This document shows positions 8,593 through 16,914 of a stretch of DNA of 64,000 bases, piece after piece. A program made the translations under genes and the position numbers. The first letter of the stretch is position 1. Each line of letters opens with the position of its first letter. Below the pieces are notes generated by a model, which saw nothing but the letters and a program-made list of their open reading frames with translations, ran no database searches and had not been told where the DNA came from. Source of the stretch: Cohnella algarum (GTDB lineage Bacteria; Bacillota; Bacilli; Paenibacillales; Paenibacillaceae); contig NZ_JAFHKM010000002.1 in assembly GCF_016937515.1 (NCBI RefSeq), positions 2,475,001-2,539,000 on the forward strand. The letters run 5' to 3'.

Positions 8593-11500
8593 ATGAATAA
8601 AAGAATCAAATTGGGATTGTGCATGCTGCTGGCATGCACTTTTTTGTTGTCCTTTTTTTCCTATAGAATTTACGCGGAAGTTCCTAAAGTTCGAATTACT
8701 GGCGGGAAAATAACATTTAACATCACAAGTACGGCCGCTTCGTCAGGGATTCGATACAAAACGGTCGGTTGGACTGTGCGCAGGGAAGATGCGTCCATAT
8801 GTACGTATGATTCCAAAGGCAAACACTGCGATCCGACCGGGCCAGGCTCCGCATCAATCGAAGGTCTGGAACAAGTGGATCAATATCCCCAAAATCCGGC
8901 GCCAGGAACACCGGTCACCACGTTCTTTGAAGTACCGGAGACGAGAGTAACGAAGGCTTTAACAGACAATGGATTGGAAGGCATCAAGCAGAATGATCAA
9001 CTTTATCTATATGCCATCATGATTGTCACGCAAAACGGAAACAAAATCGGAGGGCCTTACTATACGCTGGACGGAATCAAGAAGGCGCAGCCATGGGCGC
9101 ATCCTGACGATCTGGACGATTATTATGGCGTTCCGGTGACGTATGACAGTCCGGATTTTCCGGTCGATATCGTCTGTAAAACCGAAACGGGCGCCGTTAT
9201 TCCGGATCCGGCGTGCACATTCCATAAAGGCGACTATAAAGCCGGGGAAGAGATCGAGCATACGTTCGAGGAAACATTCGAGTCAGGCGGCAAGTCGTAT
9301 GAAATCGTCAGGTCGTATTTCGTATCCAAAAACAATCCGGGGAATAAAAAGTTCGTTCGGGAAAAGGGACAGGAAAATCTGCTCGACCGGCACATCAGTG
9401 TGTATTTAAGCGGAGCCGACATCATCGCCGAATACAAGGAACAGGACAATCCGGTCAAAGCCATTTACCAGAAAGAAGACGGCACTAAGCTGAAGGAAAC
9501 GGACAAGGGTAAGTACGCGACCGGGGCGGAGGCCACCCATACCTTTGAACAGCAAATCACCGATAACGGCCAAACCTACGAAATTATCCGGTCGTATATT
9601 ATCAACAACGATAAACCGGACACGAAGCAATTTATTCAGGAAAAAGGGGACCCGAAGCTTCGGGAACGATCGATCACCGTAGCGGCAGGCGGCTCCAACT
9701 TTGTCGGCATCTATAAAATCCCCTCCTCGGTGAATGTCACCTCCCGGATTGAAGCGCCGGATACGGTGGACAAGACGGTTGCCGAAGTGGACGGGGATTT
9801 TGTTTTTGAAGCCGAAGCGCTAAAAAATCTGAAATCGTACGAAATCACGGATATCCGAAATGCTGCGCTTGCACAAGACAGCGACAAAACCGGACCGCTC
9901 ACCGGCACATCAGCCAGCAAAACGATCCCCATCAAAATCCCGTTTTCTTCCGGTTCCAGTGTGACGGTGCAAATGACTGTCGTCGTCAAAGATGTGGACG
10001 GGAATACCGGCGACTCCACAACGGACCATACGGTACGCAAATCGGATGGCGGAGATACGACTCCAGGCGATTCCAGGCAGGCAGAAGTCATGGATCCGGG
10101 CGCAACAGGCGTCATCAGGGCGGATCAGCGCGGCGCAGAGAAATTCGATGTGCTGAAAGGAATCCCGACCTCCGAAAGCCTGTATGTGAATGCCTTGTCG
10201 AAAGCGTATTTGTACCGGAATGAGTTTGTCGAAATATCCGGCACGCAGCAGTATCCGATTCAAGTGAGCAAAACGTACACGCTGACCTGGACAGAAACAC
10301 GTTCCGGTCCTCCGGATGCGGATGGCAATCCGACTACGATAACCGTGCCCCGCTCGGACACGCAGACGGTGACCAAAAGCTATACGATCGAACGCAAATA
10401 CAGCTATTGGGTCATCAACCGCCTTGAAGTATACGGCATTCAAAAAGCGACATTTGCCAACTATGCGCTGCCATCGGGAACGGTCACCGTTCAGCCGAAC
10501 GTTTACACCCCGCCGAATGTTTCTGCGGCCCACGATGCTTCGCTGGATGCGCATATTACCCATCCGATCTACTCGAATGTGACGCTTCCGGGTCAGACCA
10601 TTTCCGGAGGTTCCAGCCGTCCATCCGTTCCGAACAAGGATTGGAAAAGCGAGGCCGAGAAGGCGATTGGCAAGATCAAGGTGAAAAACGATTCGCTCGT
10701 CTTCAATGGAACGACGGTGATGGATAACCGGACGGTAGAGGAACAGGCTCCGGCGCCGGGAGCGATTCCGGCCCCGCCGATGATCGGACAGGATGTGCTG
10801 TACGAAAAAGGCTACGTGATCGATTCCGGCAAGGTAAACAAAGCCAACCAGCCAAGCTCGGGCACGATATTCTATTCACTCGTCAAAGGCATTAACGGCG
10901 GGGAGAATAAAACTTTTCCGATCAACGGGATCAACACCGTTACCGTGCATACACCGGTAGTCAACTATGCCTCCGTTTCGGACGACAAGGCGCATAACCA
11001 AAAGACGCAACCGACTGCCGGGCGATCGGCGCTCATTTTGGACCGGCCGTTTACCGTAACGGTGCCAACCAGCGGACAGCACCGGGACATTCCAGGTTAC
11101 GGCAACCGGGACTATGCGAAGTACACGAAAGACAAGCAGGTCTGGTTCCCGTTTGACGTGTACAACGCCGACAAATCGACGTTCATTCCGAAAGAAACGT
11201 GGACGTCCATTCCGGTCGGACAGGCTCAAATGACGTTCTTCCTGCCGGTATGGGTCGACGAAGGCAACTATGACGTGCTGTTCCGCACCTTTGCGGAAAA
11301 CAGCCCGCCGTCCTCTTTTGGCACACAGATGAACGCCAATATGGAGGTGGCCAATCACGTCGCCACGCAGGTTGTTCCGGTGGAGGTCATTGGCCGTCTC
11401 TATGATTTCCGCATCACCGACATCGCAGATTACAATTGGGAAACGGTATTCCGGACGCAAAAGGACAGCGCAGCGCCAACCGGAAATGCCTATTGGGTCG

Positions 11501-12405
11501 GTACGAAGGGGATTGACGGCGCGGCGCGGGGCAACCAGCCTCCGTTCGTGCTGCCGGTTCGTCAGGGCAGCCACCCGGAAGCCGGGAAGAAAAACGTGGC
11601 CGTGAAAACGGGGTATCATTTCAAGTTTGACGTCAAAACGAAAGGGAATATGTTCGGCTCGGGCGACGGCATTCGTATTACACCGACCTTCTATTTTGTG
11701 GACAGCAAGGGCAAGAACCGGCAGGAAGTTGATCTCTACTACAACTCCGGGAAAAAGAAGTTTATCCGGATCGGGTCGAGCGACGATGCGGAGCGGCGCA
11801 ATATTACGCTGGATGCACGGCTGAGAAATGTGCCGCAGCAGGAGCTGATCAACACGGCAAACTCGCTGTGGAGTTTGAACGGCGGTTCCGGCACGAAGCA
11901 GGCGTATATTAACCAGTACCTGAAAGACGTCAATAAACCGACCTACGTCGGAGGATATGACATTATGCTGCTGCCGCCCCAGCTCCGGACGTTCTTAGGC
12001 AGCATGAACGTCCCGTCCGGCGTCGATGCGGCGCGCGCCAACGCTTCGGTGCAGAAGTGGTACGGAGAATACAGTCTGCCCGCCGCGCCGTATGTCGTGC
12101 CGAAAGGATTCAACCTGGCTGAGTACGGGCGCACGAACCGGCTGGATGATAGTTCGCCCATTTTCCTGAAGGACGGATTTATCATTGTCAACTTCAACAT
12201 CGAGACGATCCGAAACCGGGATTTGAACAACCCGCATTTGCAGTACATCTATGGACCGCTGGACAATCAGTGGCAAATGGAAGGATTCCAGCGCAGCTTC
12301 ACTGATCCGTACGGCGTGACGTTTCAGTTGAAGGACGGCGATATCGTTTTTTACCATGCCAACCTGTCCTCGTATGATGACTTCGGTACGGGTGGAACGC
12401 ATTAG
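8593..12405 (+). CDS. Large secreted surface protein with tandem MucBP-like repeats
   Basis: The 1270-residue product has a signal peptide (residues 1-29) and no LPXTG sorting signal. Residues about 197-288 and 292-376 are two related repeats of the pattern K..G..I/L..T..G.Y..GAE..HTFE....G..YEI.RSY, similar in layout to MucBP/Big-type adhesin modules. The rest is beta-rich with many Pro, Thr and Asn, including a segment with TVTKSYTIERKYSYW near residue 595. The N-terminal ITSTAASSGIRYKTVGW block resembles a domain annotated as DUF5704 in Paenibacillus, but I can only state this as a likely match. It starts two bases after the stalk-domain gene. An adhesin or pilus-associated surface role is inferred. 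Confidence 0.6.
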   Translation: MNKRIKLGLCMLLACTFLLSFFSYRIYAEVPKVRITGGKITFNITSTAASSGIRYKTVGWTVRREDASICTYDSKGKHCDPTGPGSASIEGLEQVDQYPQNPAPGTPVTTFFEVPETRVTKALTDNGLEGIKQNDQLYLYAIMIVTQNGNKIGGPYYTLDGIKKAQPWAHPDDLDDYYGVPVTYDSPDFPVDIVCKTETGAVIPDPACTFHKGDYKAGEEIEHTFEETFESGGKSYEIVRSYFVSKNNPGNKKFVREKGQENLLDRHISVYLSGADIIAEYKEQDNPVKAIYQKEDGTKLKETDKGKYATGAEATHTFEQQITDNGQTYEIIRSYIINNDKPDTKQFIQEKGDPKLRERSITVAAGGSNFVGIYKIPSSVNVTSRIEAPDTVDKTVAEVDGDFVFEAEALKNLKSYEITDIRNAALAQDSDKTGPLTGTSASKTIPIKIPFSSGSSVTVQMTVVVKDVDGNTGDSTTDHTVRKSDGGDTTPGDSRQAEVMDPGATGVIRADQRGAEKFDVLKGIPTSESLYVNALSKAYLYRNEFVEISGTQQYPIQVSKTYTLTWTETRSGPPDADGNPTTITVPRSDTQTVTKSYTIERKYSYWVINRLEVYGIQKATFANYALPSGTVTVQPNVYTPPNVSAAHDASLDAHITHPIYSNVTLPGQTISGGSSRPSVPNKDWKSEAEKAIGKIKVKNDSLVFNGTTVMDNRTVEEQAPAPGAIPAPPMIGQDVLYEKGYVIDSGKVNKANQPSSGTIFYSLVKGINGGENKTFPINGINTVTVHTPVVNYASVSDDKAHNQKTQPTAGRSALILDRPFTVTVPTSGQHRDIPGYGNRDYAKYTKDKQVWFPFDVYNADKSTFIPKETWTSIPVGQAQMTFFLPVWVDEGNYDVLFRTFAENSPPSSFGTQMNANMEVANHVATQVVPVEVIGRLYDFRITDIADYNWETVFRTQKDSAAPTGNAYWVGTKGIDGAARGNQPPFVLPVRQGSHPEAGKKNVAVKTGYHFKFDVKTKGNMFGSGDGIRITPTFYFVDSKGKNRQEVDLYYNSGKKKFIRIGSSDDAERRNITLDARLRNVPQQELINTANSLWSLNGGSGTKQAYINQYLKDVNKPTYVGGYDIMLLPPQLRTFLGSMNVPSGVDAARANASVQKWYGEYSLPAAPYVVPKGFNLAEYGRTNRLDDSSPIFLKDGFIIVNFNIETIRNRDLNNPHLQYIYGPLDNQWQMEGFQRSFTDPYGVTFQLKDGDIVFYHANLSSYDDFGTGGTH

Positions 12406-12434
12406 ATCGGGTTTATTTTTCTCTTAATCACTTT

Positions 12435-12474
12435 ACACGAAAAGGACTCCTGTACGCAGGGGTTCTTTTCGTGT
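12435..12474 (+). terminator. Hairpin closing the Tad-like operon
   Basis: ACACGAAAAG at 12,435-12,444 pairs with CTTTTCGTGT at 12,465-12,474, and CCTG/CAGG extends the stem inside. It is 30 bases after the stop of the 1270-residue protein. There is no long T tract after the stem, so termination efficiency is uncertain. Confidence 0.65.
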
Positions 12475-12490
12475 CTATGGAGGAATGCGC

Positions 12491-12763
12491 ATGTACGACA
12501 TCCCGTCCGGCGGCGGATGCTTTTGTCCGGTCCAGCCGCCTGTTTGCTATGGAACGGGCTTGACGGAGGAGGGGGAATGGATGCCGTCACTGGAGGTCAT
12601 ATCCAAAGAGAAGAACGGTTTTGGCGATACGTTTTACTACATCCGGGATCAAAACGGCGTGACAATCCAGGTCTACGAAGGAGACCTGGAGGCGTTTATG
12701 AAAAAGAAAGGCGTTTTGGAGCTCAAGGAAGGTGTCTCGTTCCTGTATCCCAAGAAGAAATGA
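12491..12763 (+). CDS. Hypothetical protein, 90 residues
   Basis: A GGAGG at 12,479 puts the start at the second of two nearby ATGs. The product has a Cys/Pro-rich N-terminal part (GGGCFCPVQPPVCYG, residues 7-21) and then a small globular part with aromatic strands ending in KKK. Nothing identifies a function. It opens a run of short co-directional ORFs on the element, each with its own ribosome binding site. Confidence 0.45.
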   Translation: MYDIPSGGGCFCPVQPPVCYGTGLTEEGEWMPSLEVISKEKNGFGDTFYYIRDQNGVTIQVYEGDLEAFMKKKGVLELKEGVSFLYPKKK

Positions 12764-12787
12764 TAAACCCCAGAAAGGAGCAGTTGC

Positions 12788-12979
12788 ATGAGCTATGACC
12801 ATTTCAAACGAAAAGTGCAAAAAGCGTATCCGGACGCTGCCCTCTCGTTTTCCTCCAATGGCGCCCAGCACATGGCGAAGGTGGAAGGGCATTTGATCCT
12901 TTACACGAACGCCGACAGCGATGCCATTTACGGTATGATGAACGGCGTTCCCATTGGCCGGGCGATCGGAATCGAATAA
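12788..12979 (+). CDS. Hypothetical small protein, 63 residues
   Basis: The ATG follows AGAAAGGAGCAGTTGC, a strong ribosome binding site. The product is neutral, has one possible alpha-beta unit, and ends in GVPIGRAIGIE. No family is recognised. It is co-directional with the neighbouring small ORFs and has element-like base composition. Confidence 0.45.
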   Translation: MSYDHFKRKVQKAYPDAALSFSSNGAQHMAKVEGHLILYTNADSDAIYGMMNGVPIGRAIGIE

Positions 12980-13150
12980 CGAGCCAAAAAAACAAGATCG
13001 CCGGGTAGTCAATGAGTTTGGTAGCTACCGAAGCGTTTTTTGCAAAATGATAAGACGGAAAGATTCACTCCATATCGGGTAGAGTGAGCTTGAGAAGGAT
13101 CTAATTCGGATTTCTCCATTGTGTTTTTAAGGGAACGGGGAGGTGACTCG

Positions 13151-13378
13151 ATGAGCCAGTCCCAATTTCTATTCTTCATCGAAACGATGCCAATCAGTCA
13201 GAATGTCGTTCAATTGCATACCAAAGATAAATACGGCAACCCGGTTACCATTTATGTGCGCCGTGATCGATTTAACCAGTGGCAATGGCAATTTGAAACG
13301 CGTGCCGGAAAAAGTCTATGGCATAGCGGGGAACTGGATGAAATCCGAAATTATTGGCGGATTTTTTCTCTGCAATAA
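13151..13378 (+). CDS. Hypothetical small protein, 75 residues
   Basis: The start at 13,151 is chosen because GGGGAGGTGA lies directly upstream. The protein contains a beta-rich stretch with many aromatic residues (NQWQWQFETR near residue 47) and no predicted membrane segment. The function is unknown. The 170 bases upstream contain a 10-base perfect palindrome, GGTAGCTACC at 13,020-13,029, but no clear promoter. Confidence 0.45.
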   Translation: MSQSQFLFFIETMPISQNVVQLHTKDKYGNPVTIYVRRDRFNQWQWQFETRAGKSLWHSGELDEIRNYWRIFSLQ

Positions 13379-13444
13379 AGCCATGAAAGAAATGCAGGCT
13401 TTGAAGTTTTACCAATAAACATTGACCAGAAATGGAGGCGGGCG

Positions 13445-13651
13445 ATGAAGAACCCAATTTCTTTGCCGAAGGATTGGATCACCGTGCTGGTCGTGTCTCA
13501 TTGTGTTTCAGATGTAAATTTCCGTCGGGATCTTGCCGCTTTTGCGAGGGACAAAGGATACAATCCGCAATCCATCATGGATGCCACGGACAGGCAATTG
13601 GAACGGGCATTGCGCGGGGTGTTGAATGGCCAAGATTTCCGGATGGAATGA
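13445..13651 (+). CDS. Hypothetical small protein, 68 residues
   Basis: The ATG follows AAATGGAGGCGGGCG. The product is predominantly alpha-helical, with a Val-rich beta-strand at residues 12-20 and a DRQLERALRGVL helix near the C-terminus. There are no motifs to assign a role, and it is listed because of its ribosome binding site and codon pattern. Confidence 0.4.
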   Translation: MKNPISLPKDWITVLVVSHCVSDVNFRRDLAAFARDKGYNPQSIMDATDRQLERALRGVLNGQDFRME

Positions 13652-13688
13652 CAGAGAAGCTTGAAACAGAAAGGAGGAGGTGAGTGGT

Positions 13689-13844
13689 GTGTTCAAATGT
13701 ACCTGCGGCGGGATTTTTATGGTCATCAAAGTGGAGGAGTATCCGAAGCATTTGAGCGGAATGGAACGGCTGAATTATCCTCGTTCGTGCTCGGTAAAGT
13801 GCGACAAGTGCGGCATCATCAAAGAAAACCAGCCTTACGATTAA
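13689..13844 (+). CDS. Small Cys-rich putative zinc-ribbon protein, about 51 residues
   Basis: A short frame starting at GTG 13,689 (or GTG 13,680) follows GGAGGAGG and encodes a 51-54 residue protein with five cysteines. A CTC pair comes near the start (KCTCGG) and a CSVKCDKCG block near the end, the spacing of a treble-clef or zinc-ribbon finger. The frame ends with TAA at 13,842-13,844. Small zinc proteins of this kind occur on phages and integrative elements as regulators or adaptors, but no specific role can be assigned. Confidence 0.5.
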   Translation: MFKCTCGGIFMVIKVEEYPKHLSGMERLNYPRSCSVKCDKCGIIKENQPYD

Positions 13845-13899
13845 GAGGGACAGGATCGGTACAAACGGTCGTGTCCTTTTCATTTGGGGAGGGATGAAC

Positions 13900-14202
13900 A
13901 TGTCATTTCAAGAGAAGGGTCCATGGTTCATGGGCCGGTTGTTCGAAGGGGAAGTGGACGGATATTTTGTTCAGGCCCAAGTATTTTCAGAACCGTCCAA
14001 ATACGGGATTGCCGAAGGGCGAATCAGCCGCCTGACTGTGTATCCGGATCGGTCTGCCGGATTCAACCGTAATCTGGCCAACTACGACCGGGGATGGGAC
14101 GGCGGACCGCCGAACGACCGCCGCATACGCACGGTGGTGGAGAAAACGGTAAGTCATTTTGACGGTAAGAGCGTCGACTGGTCGTTCGAAGCACGGCGAT
14201 AA
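13900..14202 (+). CDS. Hypothetical protein, 100 residues
   Basis: The second ATG (13,900) is best spaced from GGGGAGGG. The product contains an antiparallel-looking beta-sheet core (GYFVQAQVFSEPSKYGI; ISRLTVYP) followed by an NYDRGWDGGPP loop and a C-terminal helix. I recall similar short proteins on Paenibacillus elements and phages, but not a function. It lies in the small-ORF block between the Tad-like cluster and the first recombinase. Confidence 0.45.
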   Translation: MSFQEKGPWFMGRLFEGEVDGYFVQAQVFSEPSKYGIAEGRISRLTVYPDRSAGFNRNLANYDRGWDGGPPNDRRIRTVVEKTVSHFDGKSVDWSFEARR

Positions 14203-14290
14203 AAGAAGTCGGTAATCGGGAAAAACGACTTGCTACACCGGGCGCAGAGAGGTAAGATCGACACACCTTCCGAGGAAAGGAGAAATGGGT

Positions 14291-14617
14291 GTGGATGGTG
14301 TACCTCCATGGTTGATCGCGGCTTTCCGGAAACGAATTGATGTGCTCGGCCAGCGCATGCGTATGCATCCAAGACATAGTACGGCATGGAAAGAAGTGTC
14401 CGAGTTGTTTGAACAGCTCAAGGAAACGTTCTCCGAAGAACAACACCGCCAGTTTGTGGAATGGGAGGACCGTTTTAGTTTTCAAGAGTCCATAGAAAAA
14501 GAGGAGATGTACGTACGCGGGTTTCTGGACGGGTTTCACATGTATGCCAGTCTAGATGAATTGATCCGCCAGATTCCTGTCGATGAAAGGTTCGGTAATG
14601 CGAATCCACCCCAATGA
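14291..14617 (+). CDS. Hypothetical helical protein, 108 residues
   Basis: AAAGGAG at 14,276-14,282 is eight bases before a GTG at 14,291 but only two bases before the ATG at 14,285, so the GTG is preferred. The product is almost all alpha-helix with many Glu, Arg and Phe residues and no membrane segment. It shares the HMYASLDELIRQI type of C-terminus seen in small phage-like proteins. The function is unknown. Confidence 0.4.
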   Translation: MDGVPPWLIAAFRKRIDVLGQRMRMHPRHSTAWKEVSELFEQLKETFSEEQHRQFVEWEDRFSFQESIEKEEMYVRGFLDGFHMYASLDELIRQIPVDERFGNANPPQ

Positions 14618-14666
14618 TCGGGATTTACCACATATGGGTTTTGCACTTAAAAAGGGGGGATTCAGG

Positions 14667-14870
14667 GTGTTGACAAAGCTTCAAAAACGGACCGAACAAC
14701 TGACATTGGAAGTGATGCGAAAACTGATGGCTGGAAGAAAGCCCTACAGCAAGGCGATACGGAACACAGCCAGCAGATCGAAGCGGATATTTTTCGATCT
14801 GGTCCAAAACAGCGGACTTCAGCAGGTGGTTGGAATTGTTATCTCAACTGGCCTCAAAGGATTAAGGTAA
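14667..14870 (+). CDS. Hypothetical basic protein, about 67 residues
   Basis: AGGGGGGA precedes a GTG at 14,667, in frame with an upstream open stretch that overlaps the previous gene. The product is strongly basic and helical (RKLMAGRKPYSKAIRNTASR), with a more hydrophobic C-terminal helix. This suggests a nucleic-acid- or membrane-binding peptide, but no family is recognised. The next 200 bases hold only a terminator-like palindrome. Confidence 0.35.
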   Translation: MLTKLQKRTEQLTLEVMRKLMAGRKPYSKAIRNTASRSKRIFFDLVQNSGLQQVVGIVISTGLKGLR

Positions 14871-14910
14871 GATGTCTGCGGTTGAACAAATGGAAACATA
14901 CAAATTGCTC

Positions 14911-14946
14911 ATGCAAAATGCCCGCCAATTGGCGGGCATTTTGCAT
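14911..14946. terminator. 36-base perfect palindrome, probable bidirectional terminator
   Basis: The 18 bases from 14,911 are followed without a spacer by their exact reverse complement; the core is GCCCGCCAATTGGCGGGC flanked by AAAA and TTTT. A transcript from either side would form a GC-rich stem with a U-containing flank. It separates the small-ORF block from the nucleotidyltransferase gene. Confidence 0.6.
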
Positions 14947-15084
14947 AGTCAGCATCTTTTCCCGACATGAATACCTGCGCCGCGTACAGGGGCAACGTTG
15001 GCCGCGACGTGCGGCAAATGTCGGGAACCGTTTCTCGCTTTTGAAATAAGTGCAATCGACTTATAATGAAAGGAGAAGATCATT

Positions 15085-15603
15085 TTGTTAAGTAGGTCGG
15101 CGATCATGAATTATTTGGAAGTGGTAAACGAGAGACTGAAACAGAAAGGGTTGCATGGGGAGCTGTGCCTGTTCGGAGGCGCGGTCATGTGCCTTGTATT
15201 CCATAGCCGGGAAGTCACCAAAGATATAGACGCCGTATTTGCGCCGACAAGTGAAATGTATACCATTATCAAAAATATTGCGGACGAATACAATCTGGAG
15301 CCGGATTGGTTGAATCCCGCAGTCAAGGGATACGTCTCCCGCAATCATGACGTTCGGCTATTCAAGCGTATGTCCAATCTGGCGATCTACGCGGCTACAG
15401 CGGAGTATATGTTTGCCATGAAATGTTTGGCCGCGCGAGGGTTTGAAAGCAAGGATCGGGAGGACATTCAATTTTTGGCGAGGTACTTGGGCATCCGGAC
15501 GATGAACGAGGCGCTGGCAGTACTTGAGAAATTTTATCCGCAAAATCGGATGCCGCCTAGATCGCAGTATGTGCTGGAAGAACTTTTCGGCAACGGATTA
15601 TAA
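15085..15603 (+). CDS. Nucleotidyltransferase-fold protein (putative toxin of a TA-like pair)
   Basis: The 172-residue protein starts at TTG 15,085, nine bases after AAAGGAG. It contains the nucleotidyltransferase signature: a glycine pair in CLFGGAVM (residues about 28-35) followed by TKDIDAVF (residues 45-52), whose two aspartates would bind metal. The length and pattern fit the DUF6036/AbiEii-like group, several members of which act as toxins that modify tRNA or proteins when their partner is lost. It is followed after 15 bases by a gene ending in the RNIF-N-LTR motif typical of the partner. The toxin role is inferred and not visible from sequence. Confidence 0.55.
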   Translation: MLSRSAIMNYLEVVNERLKQKGLHGELCLFGGAVMCLVFHSREVTKDIDAVFAPTSEMYTIIKNIADEYNLEPDWLNPAVKGYVSRNHDVRLFKRMSNLAIYAATAEYMFAMKCLAARGFESKDREDIQFLARYLGIRTMNEALAVLEKFYPQNRMPPRSQYVLEELFGNGL

Positions 15604-15618
15604 AAGGATGGGGTAATT

Positions 15619-15993
15619 ATGGAGTTGCGTGATATCGCGCATCTGACCAGTCAGAATGCAGGAAGCTTCGAAATTCATACCGGTAATTTTTTGGATGAAT
15701 TTTATCGCAGCGACAATGAGAAAAGAAAACAAATGGTGGAACAGGAACCTGCCTTTTATCCGAACCTGGCTCCCCATATCCTGCCTTTTTTGGCGGGTAT
15801 GGCAGAAAAGCTGTGCAACGATTACAATTTGGAGTGCCCGGCATGGGTTTATCGCCCGCAGTATTATTTGAAAGAGCCGGTGTTTTGGATGGAAGCTAAG
15901 GGCAATCTTCGACTGGTGTTGTTGGTGGAAAGCCCGATCGAGTTCAGACTCCGGAATATCTTCACCTCTGCGAATTCGTTAACACGGGTCTGA
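15619..15993 (+). CDS. Partner of the nucleotidyltransferase (putative antitoxin)
   Basis: The 124-residue product lies 15 bases downstream of the nucleotidyltransferase with a GGATGGGG ribosome binding site. It has a helical middle (LAPHILPFLAGMAEKLCNDY) and a C-terminal part ending EFRLRNIFTSANSLTRV. I recall this RNIF...N.L.R ending from proteins encoded beside DUF6036-type nucleotidyltransferases. The pairing suggests a toxin-antitoxin-like module. A housekeeping co-factor role is the alternative. Confidence 0.45.
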   Translation: MELRDIAHLTSQNAGSFEIHTGNFLDEFYRSDNEKRKQMVEQEPAFYPNLAPHILPFLAGMAEKLCNDYNLECPAWVYRPQYYLKEPVFWMEAKGNLRLVLLVESPIEFRLRNIFTSANSLTRV

Positions 15994-16015
15994 AGTTCTT
16001 TGGAGTGATGAAAAC

Positions 16016-16211
16016 ATGCCAGCGGCAGAAAAACTGGGTTTGATCATTTTCTATATCCTCGATGGTTCCCAAACGGTCGCGCAAGAGAAGAAGGATTCGG
16101 AGCATTATTTGGGAACAACGATTTCCTGACGTCGGCGATATGGTCAACATCCAATCGAAGATCAAGGAATTCGTGGCGCAATATAAGCAGCGGCACGATT
16201 ATGACGAGTAG
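16016..16211 (+). pseudogene. Possible frame-broken small gene
   Basis: ATG 16,016 opens a 37-codon frame ending at TGA 16,127-16,129. A second frame continues the same direction through codons for MVNIQSKIKEFVAQYKQRHDY to TAG 16,209-16,211. Reading through a single frame change near 16,115 would give one helical protein of about 65 residues. Either two tiny ORFs or a decayed gene is possible. It is weakly supported and listed because the second half has strongly protein-like composition. Confidence 0.25.
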
Positions 16212-16293
16212 TTGGTGTCACCGGAAATCGGCCGAACTCTTCTTTCAGTTAATCGATAATTGTTCAAAACAAATATGATCAAACGTGCAAACG

Positions 16294-16323
16294 AAAGCCG
16301 TCCCGCTGGGGCGGTTTTGTTGT
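16294..16323 (+). terminator. Rho-independent terminator
   Basis: AAAGCCGTCCC at 16,294-16,304 pairs with GGGGCGGTTTT at 16,308-16,318 (two G-U pairs allowed) around a three-base loop, and the T-rich TTTTGTTGTTT follows. It would end transcription from the nucleotidyltransferase pair. Confidence 0.65.
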
Positions 16324-16347
16324 TTCACGTCTCAGGAGGCGAGCTGT

Positions 16348-16482
16348 TTGTTGAACCGTATTTTTTTCACATGCAGTTGTTGCGGGAAAACGATTAGGGT
16401 CGACCCGAGGATTTATGATCAGGTATACAAAGGACAGGACTTGTGTCTTTCCTGCAGGAAGAAATCGGATGGAAAGGGATGA
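16348..16482 (+). CDS. Small Cys-rich putative zinc-finger protein, about 44 residues
   Basis: The probable start is TTG at 16,348 after CAGGAGGCG. The product contains CSCCGK near its start and CLSCRK near its end, about 24 residues apart, giving two cysteine pairs that could hold one zinc ion. It overlaps the next gene by 14 bases. Its longer in-frame extension upstream passes through the terminator hairpin and is unlikely to be translated. The role is unknown. Confidence 0.45.
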   Translation: MLNRIFFTCSCCGKTIRVDPRIYDQVYKGQDLCLSCRKKSDGKG

Positions 16483-16681
16483 TCAGTTGGACCGGCAGTA
16501 TGAATGTGGGTTAGTAGCGGACGGTTACCGGATTCGGGTTACGGTTTTCACGTCAGACCGATCGAAAGTAGAAGCATTGGCGCGGCAACGGGCATCGGAA
16601 CGAATGAAGCAGGCATACGGTATCGAAAAAGCGCCGGCAGAATTCGTTGTTTTCGAGGTTACAGAAAAGATCCTTCATTAA
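16469..16681 (+). CDS. Hypothetical protein, 70 residues
   Basis: The ATG at 16,469 overlaps the end of the zinc-finger gene, suggesting translational coupling. The product has a strand-helix-strand layout (RIRVTVFTSDR, a helix with EALARQRASERM, then EFVVFEVTE), like a small ferredoxin-fold or RHH-sized protein. No motif allows a functional call. Downstream, 16,741-16,840 contains two tiny frames with the related starts NHEEDLDEP and NHEEELTAF, possibly a small duplication. Confidence 0.4.
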   Translation: MERDDQLDRQYECGLVADGYRIRVTVFTSDRSKVEALARQRASERMKQAYGIEKAPAEFVVFEVTEKILH

Positions 16682-16914
16682 CAAAGAAGTGGCATACGCT
16701 TAATGCTTTCCATTGTCCAAGCGGGGAGGCGATATCGATGGTGAAGACACTTGTTTTCGGCGAATGCAACCATGAAGAGGATTTGGATGAACCATGAAGA
16801 GGAATTGACAGCATTCATGGACCGTTTTCAAACATAAAATTCCAGCTTCTTTTTACGAAATGTGCGATAACACATAAATCAGGAAAGCAACCACAACGGA
16901 CGGAGGGATGAGCT

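Noticed and set aside
8593..12405. Cell-wall-anchored LPXTG protein
   Set aside because: The C-terminus ends in GTGGTH with no LPXTG, hydrophobic helix or basic tail.
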